Notes: generated from the sequence alone by a model not told the origin. Shown: positions 47,531 through 60,514, counted from the first letter of the stretch. The stretch: 64,000 nucleotides of DNA from Aspidiotus rigidus (GCA_035079385.1 JAVHKY010000030.1:8099001-8163000), one strand, 5' to 3'. A program made the numbers and translations.

Positions 47531-49899
47531 AAAGAGAGGAATGTTGATTACGTCACAAATGGTGACGACATCACAAGCTCGACGACGTCACAAGGAGGTT
47601 TAAACTGGTTGATGTCTTTAATGTGCCTTCATTCGCCATCGAAAATTCGCAAGTTTGGGACTGCTTTTCCTCTTTTTCAATGTCTTCATTGATATCGACT
47701 TTTCAGCCGTTTTTTAAAAATCTGCGAGTCCAAATTCGAGTTGATCTTCCCCCCTTCCAGAAAATTTGCATCCAGAATAGTTAGCTTATTATACCAGACC
47801 AAGAATGAGGGCGAACGAGTGGAGCGAGCGACTCCCCGAGAGCTATTTAGCTTAAAATACGTGTACTAGAAGTCAGGGATGTTGATGACGTCATAAAGAT
47901 ATTTAAGCTGGTTCATTTCTTTACTGTGCCTTTATCCGATATGTAAAAATATTTAGTTTTAATTGGTAGCTGGATTGAGCGACTATAAAAAGACATTAAA
48001 AATGATCATCATTTATTTAGCTAGGTACGCCAGAACGTTTTTTTTTCTGATCCGTTTGGCCATTTAGGCGAACGAAGCCTTATAAATATTTCAAGACCAG
48101 TCAATCTTCGTCGTTAGCAGTTACTCTGCCTTTATAGCGGTAGTGGGACGTTCTCTGTATGACGATTGCCCACCTTCAGGAACACTTGTAAAAATGGAGT
48201 GAAACGAGTTGAGAGTATTCAGTATCGATCTCTAGATTTGAAAAGATTGATCAGACAGATGAAAGGATGGTAAAAAAATATCCTTGGTACCATTTCCGAT
48301 CAAATGCTCAAGAGTATGTAGACTCTCTATGACAGTGCATTGATAGCCAATCGTAAAAAGGCGTAGCTAGGGAAGGGTTAGTGGGGTCAAAATCCTTCCA
48401 AACTGAAAAATTTGCTTCAAAAATCATCAAAATTACAGAAAAAGAGCAAAGTATTGCATGAAATTTTTGTTCACTTCCCTTCGACAATTTTCTGGCTACG
48501 CCTCTGCGAGCATACAAAGATGCATACGAATAAAGTTCAGAAAACGTTATCCGTACAGAATAAGACACATTTTGTTGGTTGAAAAAGAGAAAAATTGTCG
48601 AAGTTTGACCGAACATTCGACAAAAAAGTTCGAGTATTATCGCGCTTCACTATGCAGACATATTACACGCTCAATACATTCTCGACATAGAATTGCCTTA
48701 TTGTGAAATTTAACTCCCAAGTCGACAGAATTTTCATTTTATTTTCCCGTCGGTGACGCGCGGCGTGTGTACTGGTATCGGATATTGGGTCCTGATTTAT
48801 ACGATTGCGTTCAACGTAGACGTCAAAACATTAACTGGTGCACTTAGCTTGTAGATAATAATGTTTAGCTATCAAAAATATAGTTCTGTGCGAATTCACA
48901 CGTCGTTTGAATGACCAGGAGCAACGTACAGAACACGTGAATCACCACGGAGCGGAGCCGAGTTTGTCGTACAGTCGTAGGTCGCATGTCGACGAGTGCT
49001 CGCGTAATTCTCGTGTACTGTTTGCTCTTGAACCGAGTAGAACGTAATTTTTATAAAGGCTACGACGTGCGTACAGAGCACATGTATGCACATTTGTCCA
49101 ACTGTCTGGCTGGTGCGTACGAAATAGCCAGTAATGTGAAAAATTACCGAGCATAGGTATAAATTTGTAAGTTGCAAAAATCAACCTGCTTCAGAGGTTA
49201 CTGAACGCTATTCAATAGATACGAGTACATAAAACTCGTAATTGATCCAAAATTCATCAAGGTTACGGTTTTATAAAGGTATCAATATCGCTTACCATTG
49301 ATATAAAACGTGTACATCATTTTTGTTATTTCAGTCTCCGAAGTATGAGCGCTTTTACGCATCAGCAATCACGAATACAGAGACTATGTATTGTTAAAAT
49401 TATCACGGTACGAAGAAATTTGACGAGTTCATTTGTCAGTCGGAATAATTCGCATTATTTTGCGTAAAATAGCGCTAAGAATTTTGTATTGAAGAAAATT
49501 ACAGACTGTACACTAATGTACCTAAGTCTTCCTCTTAGTGCCTTGTCGAGAAGTTTTCCCGCTAATTAAGTACTCGGAGTACATACGTTGTCACGATGAA
49601 AATTGTTTGGAACTTTCACAACTCTTTTTTTTTTTTCAAAAATTCAAGTTGGTCGCTTTGTATGTATTTTTCTCTGAGCGAAAGACTCGCAGCTTACGGG
49701 GTCTCTTTCATCCCCTTAGGCGAACAGAAAACTCGTTTTATAAGAAATTTTTCGATGACTTTAATTATTGATTATCCTACAATCGATTATTTCAAAAACT
49801 AATACTATACTATTATTATACTATAATATGTCAATCAAAAATTGAAAATTACTCTCAACTCGTATTGATCGCATAATCTTTCCAAGTCATCCTGTTAGA
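47531..49899. other. Spacer, repeat remnants, no gene supported
   Basis: GATGACGTCATAAAG at 47884 is another family motif. The 48890-49200 stretch is CpG-richer (GAGCGGAGCCGAGTTTGTCG) and could be promoter-like, but no coding exon was found. Confidence 0.4.
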
Positions 49900-51190
49900 A
49901 AGATTTTTTCAATCCCCTTTTCTCATTATACTTATTCAGACCATCAGAAATATATATTTTTTTTTTTAGCGGGGAAACCGCTCTCTCTTTTGTTGAGGCG
50001 GCATTTATAGAAAACGAGCGCGAGCGCATTCAAATTGTGACATCATCATTTTCGGGACTTGGAAAAATTTCAGCCACCAAGCTTCATATAATAGGAGGGG
50101 GATTTAGAAAAAGGTCCACTCTTGAGCAATATATGTAAGAACGCTTTACCGTTCTCACAAATTTTTGTGTGGGTAGCAATGCACCGATACTTGCAGCCAG
50201 GTTTGGTAGCTGCGTGTGTTATAAGGTAGATAAGAGTAGTAGATAGTTGTCATTTGATTTCACGTTTAGTACGTGTGTTGAGATATCGGGAAAACGGAAT
50301 GCCGGAAATATTAAGAGTACCGGTAAACGATTAGCCGATATTCTTACATATATATGACAGGAGGGGGACTTACAAAAATTTCCTTTCTCGAGCTATATAT
50401 GATAGGGGGAGGGGGGGCTTGGAAAAATTTCAGCTTCCAAGCTTTATGTAATAAGAGGGGGACTTGGATAAATTTTGACTCTCCAGCTATATATGACAGG
50501 AGCGTAGAAAAGTTTCATTTTCTGAGCTATATATGATTGGTGGGGGCGGGACTTGGAAAAATTTCAGCCCCTAAGTTTTGTATGGTAGGTGGGGGACTTG
50601 GAAAAATTTCGACTCTCGAGCTTAATTATATGATAGGTGGGGCACTTGGAAAAATTCTGACTCCCAAGCTATATATGACACGAGGAGGACTTGGATAATT
50701 TTGACTCTTGAGCTACATATGATGAGATGGGGACTTGGTAAAATTTCCACTCTCGAGCTGTGTATGATAAGAAAGGGACTTGAAAGAATTGTGACTTCCA
50801 ACCTACACATGGTTGGAAAGGGACGTATACAGGAGTGGAACTTGAAATGCTGACTCTTAAGCTTTATAATAATAATTATAATGATGGAGAAGGGAACTTG
50901 GGAAAATCTCCATCCGTCTATATATTATAATGGGAAGAGGTCGACTCTCGAGTTATATATGATAGGAATTCGACCCTAAAAGAATTTCACTTCTGAGATA
51001 ATGGAAATAGAACTGAGGAAAATTTCGACTTTGGTCCTGCTGCGTCCGAATTTTGTGATATGAGTAACCTGATTCAAATTAGATAACTGCAGTTTGAAAA
51101 ATATTGACCCTCGAGACATATATTTTAATGATTAGAGGAGGACCCAGAATAATTTTGATTTGTAAGACATACATCATAGGAGGCGCATTT
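49900..51190 (-). repeat. Satellite array in reverse orientation, about 20 units
   Basis: Units of about 45 bp read GGGGGACTTGGAAAAATTTC, then GACTCTCGAGCTATATATGA. The A-type inverse (TTTCAGC..CCAAGCTT) recurs at about 50067, 50427 and 50560, interspersed with TCGAGCT-ending units. Divergence rises toward 51000. The array is the mirror orientation of 46400-46860. It is interrupted at 50134-50348 by another element. Confidence 0.75.
50134..50348. mobile_element. Probable solo LTR inserted into a satellite array
   Basis: A 215-bp stretch unlike the array interrupts a unit. It starts TGTAAGAACG and ends GATATTCTTACA, giving TG..CA ends with short inverted TGTAAGAA. TATA is present on both sides, consistent with a short target duplication but also with the array text. 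The size and internal GTTATAAGGTAGATAAGAG text resemble copia LTRs. A MITE with 8-bp ends is the alternative. Confidence 0.6.
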
Positions 51191-51194
51191 TCAA

Positions 51195-51385
51195 AAATTG
51201 TAAAAATAAAACCAAATTGTCAGTAAACAAAATTAATTTTTAGATACAATTTTAATAATTAATTATTCATTTTATATTAAAACAAAAAAATCAAAAATTT
51301 ATTTATTAAAATTAATAATTTGTATTAATTTAATATTCAAACTTAAGTATAAAAAATTTTCTTTTATATTTTTAGCTGATTAATC
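51195..51385. other. Second extremely A+T-rich block, possible NUMT
   Basis: Almost pure A/T sequence between the satellite array and the hairpin pair. Its composition resembles the nad1-bearing insert, but I could not identify a mitochondrial gene in it. Confidence 0.3.
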
Positions 51386-51392
51386 ACGTAAC

Positions 51393-51431
51393 AGCGGGTT
51401 CCCCGCTGCCATTGCAATCCTTCAATGGCAT
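51393..51431. repeat. Two adjacent perfect hairpins
   Basis: AGCGGGTTCCCCGCT forms a 6-bp stem with a 3-base loop. It is followed directly by GCCATTG-CAATCCTT-CAATGGC, a 7-bp stem. They lie at the 5' edge of the Penelope-like remnant. A role is unknown. Confidence 0.6.
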
Positions 51432-51439
51432 CTAATTTT

Positions 51440-52440
51440 TTTCTCTAAAAATGTTACCATTACAACCGTTTATCCCTAACTTATCCTCTTGTAGAAAGAA
51501 AAAAATTCCTGAACTAAGTTGGAGTTGTCTTCTCCTATACTACTTCTGGTCACTTTCTATAATGTTCCAACTTCGGAAAATAGATTTCAAATAATAGTAT
51601 GCTTCATTACATTATTTATTGGTAAAGATAATTATGTTATACTCTATTGGTAAAGTGATCTATCCTACTTCCTTCAAGAGTTCTTATCATTTCTTAACGG
51701 CCACTACCCCTGTATGAAGTTCACCATCGAAATTGAAACTTATACACGTTCAACTATTCACAGTACGTCTTCTGACAAATGTGCAGCTTTTCACGCTACA
51801 GTCCACTGCCTAGTATCAGCACCTCGCATCTAAGAAGCTCTCAAGACTGAACTTACTACCATCAAAACTATATCTCAGACGAATGATATAAATAACATTT
51901 TCCATAGAAAGCTCTTTAAACACACTTTATATATTATGACCATTTCTTCAACTCGTCTTCCCCTTCCCCCACAAAAATAAAAATAGATCCGGTTACCATA
52001 TATAGATAAAAAACTTTCTTCGAACCTCGGCAAATGTCTTAAGCCTCCTTTCTTTCGGCTTGCATTCTATCCTTTTACTACTTTAGGTAAATTTTTCTTC
52101 AAAGCAAAGAATCCTATCCCTGAGCGCGAGAAGAGTGGATTCATAAACTAGAGTGGAAAGACTGCCCTGCAGTTTATATGTATTGGTAAAACAGGTCACC
52201 AGTTGACCCCTAGAATTAACGAGCATCTTCATGTCCTCACTTGGACCAGACTCCGGAATGAACTCGTTTGCTACCTCGCAATTGTCGTCAGATCTATGAC
52301 GAATTATTTTAATAGCTTCAAGTGCTATACGTTTACGAAAATTTATTCGTCATCTTCATAATAGTTGTAATTTCCTGTCTTCTCTTGTTATCTCCGTTTC
52401 CGCTGACGTCTATTCCGAGCTTCAGATGTAATCTAAACTC
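51440..52440 (+). mobile_element. Decayed Penelope-like retroelement
   Basis: Conserved blocks of Penelope-like elements appear in order over three frames. SYFLQEFLSFLNGHYPCMKF at about 51663-51722 matches the end of the reverse transcriptase. YTRSTIHSTSSDKCAAFHA follows at about 51741, then a helical linker and LGKFFFKAKNPIPEREKSG at about 52085. The GIY-YIG nuclease comes last: KLEWKDCPAVY at 52145-52177, a 4-base insertion (52178-52181), then IGKTGHQL and RINEHL. Stops at 51831 and elsewhere and several frameshifts show it is dead. The reverse transcriptase core with the catalytic Asp residues is not recognisable upstream, so the copy is 5'-truncated. Confidence 0.82.
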
Positions 52441-52569
52441 ATCTGAAAATGATTCGTTAACCGAAAACTAGTTTGTGCTTTACTTACTATAATAAATTCG
52501 CGGTGAATTGTAATTTTTGTGATTTTCAGATGGGCTTCTGCGCGTAGAAGTTGGTTTTGGAGTTGGAAT

Positions 52570-52800
52570 TCAATATTGTACCAAGTCTCTTCCTTTCAAC
52601 TAGAATTTTTTTATGTCCTATAATGACGTCATAATTCGAACCTATGGACGGTTTTGTTTTATTATAGAGCTTTAGGCTTCCCTTTATAGGAGTTATAGAC
52701 GATAAAATTTTCTCAACTTCCTTTCTTGTAAAAAGATTCCAGCAACTTTTCAGAGTCCTTTAATGACGTCATAATTCGGTTGCAGGTGCAAACTTCACGA
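52570..52800. repeat. Short repeat with two AATGACGTCATAATTCG motifs
   Basis: AATGACGTCATAATTCG occurs at about 52622 and again at 52762, each preceded by TCCTATAATG or TCCTTTAATG. The unit is about 140 bp and related to the satellite family by CTTCC..AAGTC text. Confidence 0.6.
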
Positions 52801-53386
52801 AAAATACCCATACGAAAAAAATCGCTAGAATAATTTCACCTCTCGGCCGAACTACAATTTTATTCTACCACTGTTTTTCTAGTATTACTTCCATGTTTTG
52901 CCACTGTCTTCTCTGTTACTGACTCAAAAAATTCGGGACATAGACTCAGAACAGTGATGAAAGAGGGGGAAGAAGGCGCTTCCTGCATAAAAGTGATTCT
53001 CTTCAAATTTTTTCCGGTGAGTTCGCTATTCCTTCAACTATTGTTCTCTCTTACTTTGACTTCACTGAAATTTGCCCATGCATGTTTTTTTTTTTTTTTT
53101 TTTTTCATTCATTACCCTTCCTTTTTTTCATGTAAGAAATTGTTTTACGCTTGACTTCGAGCTTAGCGTCGCCGTCTCTTGATTTTCTCAACTATTATAT
53201 TTCTTTTGTAAAGGTTGATCTGAAACTGTAGGCCTAATATTCTTTGTGAGCTGCCCCGTATATAACTTTCGATGATAGATCTTACGAAAACAAAATTTTT
53301 TTTCTCTTCAAAATAATAACATTAAATTGAATCGAGTAAGTAAGTTGACACATTGATGAGTTATCACGAAAAAATCATCGACTTAC
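52801..53386. other. Spacer, nothing recognised
   Basis: A+T-rich with a poly-T run near 53084. No supported gene. Confidence 0.4.
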
Positions 53387-53601
53387 TCAGCATTGTAAAT
53401 TAATTTATCATTTATGTCTACCCGAACATCACTAATAATTTCCGTCACGCGAACGGAAGATCCGAAATAATAGTAATAACAATAATTCAGAAAAAAAATA
53501 ATCATCTTATCTCGTTTGTAGCTGACAGAACTTGGGAAATAGATGAATACAACGTAACATGATAATAATATATTTTGCTTCCTTCGAATTTTTGTACTCA
53601 T
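53387..53601 (-). CDS. Candidate first coding exon, unknown product
   Basis: ATG at 53601 opens a frame with a hydrophobic, signal-like start (MSTKIRRKQNILLSCYVVFI). It runs to VRVTEIISDVRVDINDKLIY and stops exactly at a GTAAGT donor (53386-53385), phase 2. The frame is Tyr-rich in the middle, which looks intron-like. No next exon was found, so this may be chance. Confidence 0.2.
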
Positions 53602-56600
53602 TAGAGCGCTCTAATCAGTTCAAGATGGGCTCAGGAAGGGAGGTATCCGCGTCTGATTACTTATAAGTAAGTTGAATTTTTTGTCTAAATCTAGAAAACG
53701 GAAAATATTTTGAATATAGTTTATAACTTGGTGAAATCACTTTCAGACGTTTAGATGTAGCCGTATTGTATTTCGTGCAATATCAGCACCTCTCACTCGC
53801 GTAATCTAAAGAATAATTTGTGGTTGGAAGGTTCTGTGAGTGAGAAGTCAGTGGACATCGTTTTTTACGTTTAGAATAATATTTCTTAGAGACGAAGAAA
53901 TGAAGCCACAAAAAGAAGGCCACGTGGACATGAAGAATACGAAGCCCACTTTTTCATGGAATGTTTAGAATCCCCTCCTAAATAATATTCTCGAGAATCC
54001 CGATGGATTCACGATGGCCTTCTTCTTCTACAAGGGAGGCAAAGGAAGTAAAATTGAGTTTTTCGTCAATTACTCAATAACGAATGATCATACAAAAAAA
54101 AGTTTCCGATAAAAATTATTTCCTACAAAAAATGTTCCATAACATTAGTTAAAGTTCATATTTTAGCCGCTGGAGTGTGTCAAACCTACCCTCCTTTTTG
54201 TCATAATGTACGTGCGGTAGGCGTCATAATTGCGTCGTACAACATTTTGACAACGAAATTCAAATCTAGGACATATTTGGAACAAATTGAGCTTGGGCGT
54301 CATTTTTTCTAGCCCCCTACTTCAAAGGAATCATCCCCCTTTTTTTCTTAAAATTGTGTATATTTTCACTGCTAAGTGTTACAAAAAATTTTATAAACAA
54401 AGTTCCTCTACATTTTTACTTACTATCAAAAAATCATTTGAGGTATCCTCTGAGGCCTAAATTTGAAAAATATGTTCCAAAATACCTCAAATTTACATCA
54501 TTCCTCTTCATAGCAAAAACTATCGTTGAAAGAAGAAAACTCATAATTATATGACGCGTTTGAATTTAATTTTATATCTAGAGGATTCATTTCAATCCCA
54601 TCCCCTGCTTTACCCTTCATCCACCCCTTCTCCAATAAAATTTTTTTCCATTACATTGAATGCAAAATAATCTAAGTAAATGACGTACATCAAAATTTTT
54701 GTACATCTTGGATCTCCTTCTTCCTCCGTTGTGGGTGATCCCATGCAGAAATATGTTGCTGTGGGCTATGGATTCACCTCTATCGACTTTTCGTTACGTG
54801 CCTGAGAAAAGGGTGATAATGAAGATGACGTATAGTTTCATACAATTTCTATTTGAGTTGTTTTGGACCTAATTGATCATAATCAAGGAAACATTGCGAT
54901 CTTTCATTCTGTTTTTTTTTTTCAATTTGATGGGTCAATTGAAATGGAAAAGATTGTAAGCTTGTTTTTTTTTTTTTTTGAAACTAAAAACTGTTCATGT
55001 TGTATTAGCAAATTCATGATGAATTTTTCGCTCTATCCTAGGCACTAAATCAGGTTTTTATATCCATCTTCAAAAGATATGTAAGTAATAATATTGAATT
55101 CGTCTGTTCTAACATAATATTTTCTACCTAATTAATGGATAATTAACTTTTTCTTTGCTTTACCGACTTCCTATAACTGCGTATATAATTTTCGATCAGC
55201 CATACTTTTGTCATCATCGCTTCGTATGTTTGCGATGTTGATGAGAAAAATATTTTTGCTAAAAAATACTGCCGCTTAACAAATCTGGATTTGCATATTA
55301 TGCTGCAGTATATTAATAAAAGAAAAATTTTTACACCTTTATTGTTAACGTACATACGAAACGAATTGACTGCGAAAACGTCTTCATATCTATAATGTAA
55401 CTGAAAATTTTTGTGTCGATATTAACGACTCGCGTAAGATGCATGTCGGATGTCGTATTTCCTCTGTGGTGTAGATACCATATAATATGGATAATTAGCA
55501 CTAATAAACATTCCTGAAATTCGATATATGTGTCAAATTTGTAAATTAGTTGCAACGAGGGGCTTGAAAATATAAATTTAGATGGTGTTCATATTTCTCA
55601 GCGTATAATCTGACACCGTTCTTGACAATATACGATCGTACGATTGTAGAAGTGATGACAAGTACATTTTTGATTCTTTACCAAACTGAGTCATATATTA
55701 TGTGCTTTGAGGTTTTCTTTCATTTTTGCTGAGCTTGAGTGGTTGTGTCAGAACAGCTCAGGCCAGTGACGACAAGTTTTAACTGAGAACCAGCTATACT
55801 ATATCATTATCTTTGTTGGAGGTACCTTTGAAAAATCTGAATTCTTCTTTGGAAAAATCGCCCTCCTAGGGTGGTCTGGGGGTACGCAAGCGTGTCTCCT
55901 GATCGAGTTTGATTAAGAAGTATACCAAATTTCAAACTTTTGTCAAAATGTGCAGAGTTCAAGCGCTTATCGCCTCCGCTATAATAGAAGGGAGGGAATT
56001 TAGCTTTGAAATTGTGGCGTCATTCATAACAGGTACTAATTTGAAAAAATTCTTCGTATTGTGAGGTCATCGAGTCGAGACTTCATGGCTCGGAAAGTAG
56101 CTTATTGTTTGATTCCATACAAACCCTTGTTTCAGGAAAAACCATTACTGAAATTCGTTCTAGGAAAAAGATCTGTTAGAGAAAATGATTTTAGGGAAAA
56201 AGGATGTAGGTGAAATTTGTTTTAGGGTAAGTGTTGTACCTACGTACAGTTCTGATAACTTTTAATACATCCACAATCAGTAAGACGCGAATTCACCGTG
56301 GTGAATGGAAAAAATTCCATAATTCAATTTTACCGTATTCCTGTTCACGTCGACTTCTGAACGAGCAAACGAAAACCGTATAACTCAGTCATCACTTTGG
56401 CTTCCATCGAATTTCTCATCTCGATCGATTACCCAACAATGCAATGGTTAAAGAATTGAGAAATTATACGAGCGATTACCTACCTCGCGGCAGATTTTAT
56501 TATTGGCATACGAAAATACTCGTGTTATCGAACAGTCTGTCGCCGCACGTTTGTTGGTAATAATCGTGCAGCATACGATCGTACGCTAACTTATGCTCAG

Positions 56601-59289
56601 GCGTGCGGGCGAATTGCAGACACGAGCATGCATTTGTTTGCGGGAATCGTACCTTTGGGGGAACGTAAAAAACACGTCGTTCACGGTGGCCCTCAAGAAT
56701 GGCCTATTTATCGCGAAAGAATTAAGTATTTTTCTCACTATATTGAATCGCCATATCTGCCATTCGCTCTATTTCAGGTTTGGTTCAGGTGAGTTGAGAG
56801 GCCGGGTCCGATGAAAGCTCAATCTGACAACTGGAAGTGCATTTTCAACGTTGTAAGACATTTGTATGGGTTGATGATTCCTTAAACTGACCTTGTTCAC
56901 TCAAACGAAAGCTCTTTCCTGACTCCCTTAAGATGTTATTTTCCAAAATCTGTCGCAAAGAGTTCAGATAGGTTCCTTAAACAATTCACACCGCGTAGAA
57001 GTGCGTATCATGATCCAAAGACCGAATTTTCTTCGCAACTTTTTTCGACTCGATAAAGGTACTCATCTTTTTCTAGCGTCGGATTTTGAAGGTCTAACAC
57101 TCGTACGCTCCAAGATCATAATCTTTTGCTAAGAGAACGTTCACTCATAAAATGTTATTAGATTTGAAGAAAATGGGCGATACAAATATTATGAGTTCAG
57201 ATCGACCGCGTTCATATGACCTGGACAGTAAATTATTACGTTTGGACGATCTTTATTCAAAGTTGAAAAGTAGGCTATACGCAGACTAAATCTCGACGGA
57301 TTGAGTAATGCCCGCCGCAGAATCAGAAACACGTATAGCTCAGTATTTTATTGCTCATAAACTACTCAACGACATGCGTTGGTTTCGCTTTCTATGCTTG
57401 CGTTCATAAATGAATCGTTTACAATGCAATGTACAGTACATGAGTATGCGTGTGTAAGTGAACAATGAAGGTACGCGAGAGTCAACGTTTTTGTAGGCAC
57501 TAAAATAACTCGCGATTCATGATTAAAAGAGCAACAAAATAATACTGGTTCAAGAATACCGCAGAAATGACGAGATAAGACCGTCAAAAGGTATATAAGT
57601 TAATTAAAAACAATACCACACATGACGCGACGATGGCGATGACTGGTGCAGATCATACGCAATCTGGCACAGGTACGGAGGCACAAGTACAACTACGCCT
57701 TCTAGATACGCTTTTACTCCATAAATCTCGTGAACTGAAATTTGCAAGGAATGACGTACCTACGCAGTTTAGCGTAATGAACGCAATAAGGTACGTACTT
57801 GGGTATTAATTGTGGAGTAAAAACTGTATCATTCGAATTGACGACATATTTATTTGTTTTCACTTCCCCAGACTATCTCAGAGTAGGAAAAATTCGGGCT
57901 GTACTGCAGAGTCGTAAATTCCTTATCCTCTCGAGGGGACATAAGTCGTTTGAAAACTAGAAATGGGTCGCTTCCCGACATACTAAACTCGTTGAAAAAA
58001 GTGATAGTTTCAGAAATATTTTTTGGAATCCAATGCTGGAGGAAGATTGAACAGAAGAAAATTAAAAGCTCAAATGGAATTGAACGAGTGTTCAGTTTGA
58101 AGCCTCATAAGGTATTGAAAAAATGTTGAATCCCATACTATTTGGGAGAGTATAATGCGGGTGATGGAGAAATTTTAACATCTAACCTAACCGATGGTTC
58201 AAATCCGTCCACTCTAAATCAATCTGGAATTAAGCTCCCACAGTTATCACAGAAGGCAAAATTTTTCTGTGATACCCTCCTATACATCGAATGTATGAAA
58301 TCAGGTCTAACAATTTTTTATTAGAAGTTCTACTGTTTGTGGGGCTTATCTTATTGACGTCAAGAACCATCGTGAAATGTTTCCACGAGGAAGTTCTCTT
58401 TTGAATAAGAACTTGACTTCGACATTAATTATTCGCACCTTGGAAGAGCTTTCAAACTACGAGAGAATTTATCAAAAGTACCTATTTATTTAGAAATATT
58501 CAAATGACAAAAGAGTTTTCAAAAATTTTTCGGGGGAATTTTCTTTTTATGGTGTCTTAAAATATATCTAGTCCCAAAATTCGATGTCACAAGTTTTAAA
58601 ATTTTTTGGTAAGGTGAGCATCAATAATGTTTCAGCCAACTTGCGCTCAATTTCACTCTTTCATAATTCCTCTCGGAGGAGCGTTTCTAGTAGATGACAA
58701 CGAAATATTGAAATTATACATCCTCTCCTTTCGTCTAACAGACATGTGTTGTTATTTGCTCATCCCATTATTGATTTTTGTGTAATTCTTTCAGTTTATG
58801 TAGGTACTCTACGTGATTGCTGTATCAGGTTGTGAGCCGGTCATTAAAACGAGTTACCTATACTATTTTTGATGTTAATGCTGTTTCTTATGACTATAGC
58901 GAGCGATAATGAAGAAAAAAGAACCGTTTTGTACCCATTTGTGATAATAGTTCTTACCAAGTAATAACAATGTACGATGAATAATGATACTAATATGAGA
59001 GGCGTGTGTGAAAGTTCATATTCATCCGGCAATATAGGTACAGTAATGCACTCACGTCTATTTTTCAGACTCGAAAAAATGATGAACAATTTTTACGCGA
59101 TACACATAATTAGATTCATATTTTATCTTACCCTGAGCACTAATGAAAGATTTCTAGAGAAATTCATAAAGAAGCGAGAAAATATTATTTTTCTTCTGAA
59201 ATGAAAAATTGAAAATACCCCTCCCCCCTTCCACGCTTCAAAGGGTGGGAATCAGCGTTAAATTTCACTTTTAAATCAAATATAATATG
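53602..59289. other. Long spacer, no gene supported
   Basis: About 5.7 kb of unique-looking, mostly A+T-rich sequence. A CpG-richer patch at about 56500-56700 and another at 57370-57700 could be regulatory or first-exon regions of the carbonic anhydrase gene; this is speculation. A tRNA-like T-arm at 58193-58209 lacks a convincing full cloverleaf. Confidence 0.4.
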
Positions 59290-59490
59290 AAAGCTTGGAC
59301 AATCTTTAATTTTTGAGAATTTCGGCAAATTGGTTAATTTTTGGCACATTTTGGTCAATGACTTGGCCCAGAAGAGTCGTAGAAAGTTGGGTAGAGGAGC
59401 AAATTAAAGATGAATAAGATACAAATTTTATGGATTTCAAGTACATATCTAACGTTTCGCGTTTTTGTGCTAGAGCGAATTTACTGCAAA
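59290..59490. repeat. Single arm of the foldback family
   Basis: GAATTTCGGCAAATTGG, AGATGAATAAGATACAAATT and ATATCTAACGTTTCGCGTTTTT match, in order, the right arm of the foldback at 12532-12875 and its flank (CCTAACGTTTCGCTTTTTT). Only one arm is present. Confidence 0.6.
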
Positions 59491-59632
59491 ATTCCATCTA
59501 ACTGGTAACATCATTTTGACCCACTTGGTGTAGCTCACAAGTCGAGTTCCACGTTTTTCCAGACGACGGACGGCTCTCAGCCTTTCTTTCTCAAATGACC
59601 TTCCCATAAAACAGGTTCCTGTTAAAAAAAAA

Positions 59633-59975
59633 TAAAAAAAATAAAAAAACAGAAACAGAAACAACGACAACAACAACAACACAAACAATACCAACACCAT
59701 CAACGACACCAACAACATCCATACCAACACCAATTCCACCAACAACAGCAACAACACAAACACCTACAACACCAGCAATACCAATAACACTACCATCGCC
59801 AACACTGACACCAACGATACCAACGGTAACACCAAAAACACCACCACCATCAATATCAACCTAACTGACACCATCAAGTCCAACAACACCAACGCAACCA
59901 ACATCAACACCAAGAACACCAATAACAACAACAACAACAATATCATCACATACATCAACGACACCAACACCTACA
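59633..59975. repeat. CAACAC/ACNACC-rich minisatellite
   Basis: About 340 bases lacking almost all G on the + strand, built from AACAACAC, ACCAACACC and ATCAACACC words. Strong triplet periodicity makes all forward frames read Asn/Thr, Gln/His or Thr/Pro, and reverse frames read Leu/Val. The long hydrophobic - strand frames are artefacts of this repeat. Confidence 0.85.
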
Positions 59976-60013
59976 ACTGTGACACAGCACAGACCGGAAG
60001 TAAAATTTCAAAA

Positions 60014-60514
60014 GGGAACCTATTTTATCGGCGGGGGGGGGGGAGTGTGTCTATAAAAAACGTCCACCGTCAAAGCTTGTAGTTCGAAAATTTTTCAAGT
60101 CCCCCACCTATCATGTATAGGTCGGCTGTTGGTGAATATAACCTTAAAGATGGTCCCCTTCAAGTAACTAGATACGCAATACTCATTGACTTAGACCCTT
60201 CAATGAGCCAAATGTGCAACGCTTCAAACATCCTAAGACTGAGAAGTCCTTTTAAGGTATTCTAAGTCCACAACCCCTCGTATCGTATCATATATAGCTC
60301 GGAGATCGGAGTATATAGCCTGAAGGTAGCCCCTTTATGTAATTAGATATGCAATGATTCATACACCAATTTCTGACAACTGAAGAATCAAAATTTTACA
60401 AGTTTCCTAAACTACACTGTACCAACTATCAATCGTATAACTTCGAGAATACCCGAAATACAACTAGTCTATCAAAGTTTTTGGAATCCGACGTGCCCCT
60501 TAAAACAGGTTCCC
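60014..60514. mobile_element. Satellite-bearing element, second complete copy
   Basis: Begins GGGAACCTATTTTATCGGCG and ends TTAAAACAGGTTCCC, inverse copies with a few changes. The interior has TTTCAAGTCCCCCACCTATC and CGTATCATATATAGCTCGGA units plus unique text (AGTAACTAGATACGCAATAC) shared with the next copy. It belongs to the family of 39631-39946. Confidence 0.7.

Noticed and set aside
48896..49184. Overlapping - strand frames in a CpG-richer patch
   Set aside because: No domain, signal peptide or splice support; possibly regulatory DNA but not a supported gene.
58141..58217. tRNA-like sequence with GGTTCAAATCC and a pairing T-arm
   Set aside because: Acceptor and D arms do not pair convincingly and there is no canonical box A, so a tRNA gene is not supported.
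59470..59970. Leu/Val-rich - strand frames resembling membrane proteins
   Set aside because: They are reverse readings of the CAACAC minisatellite.
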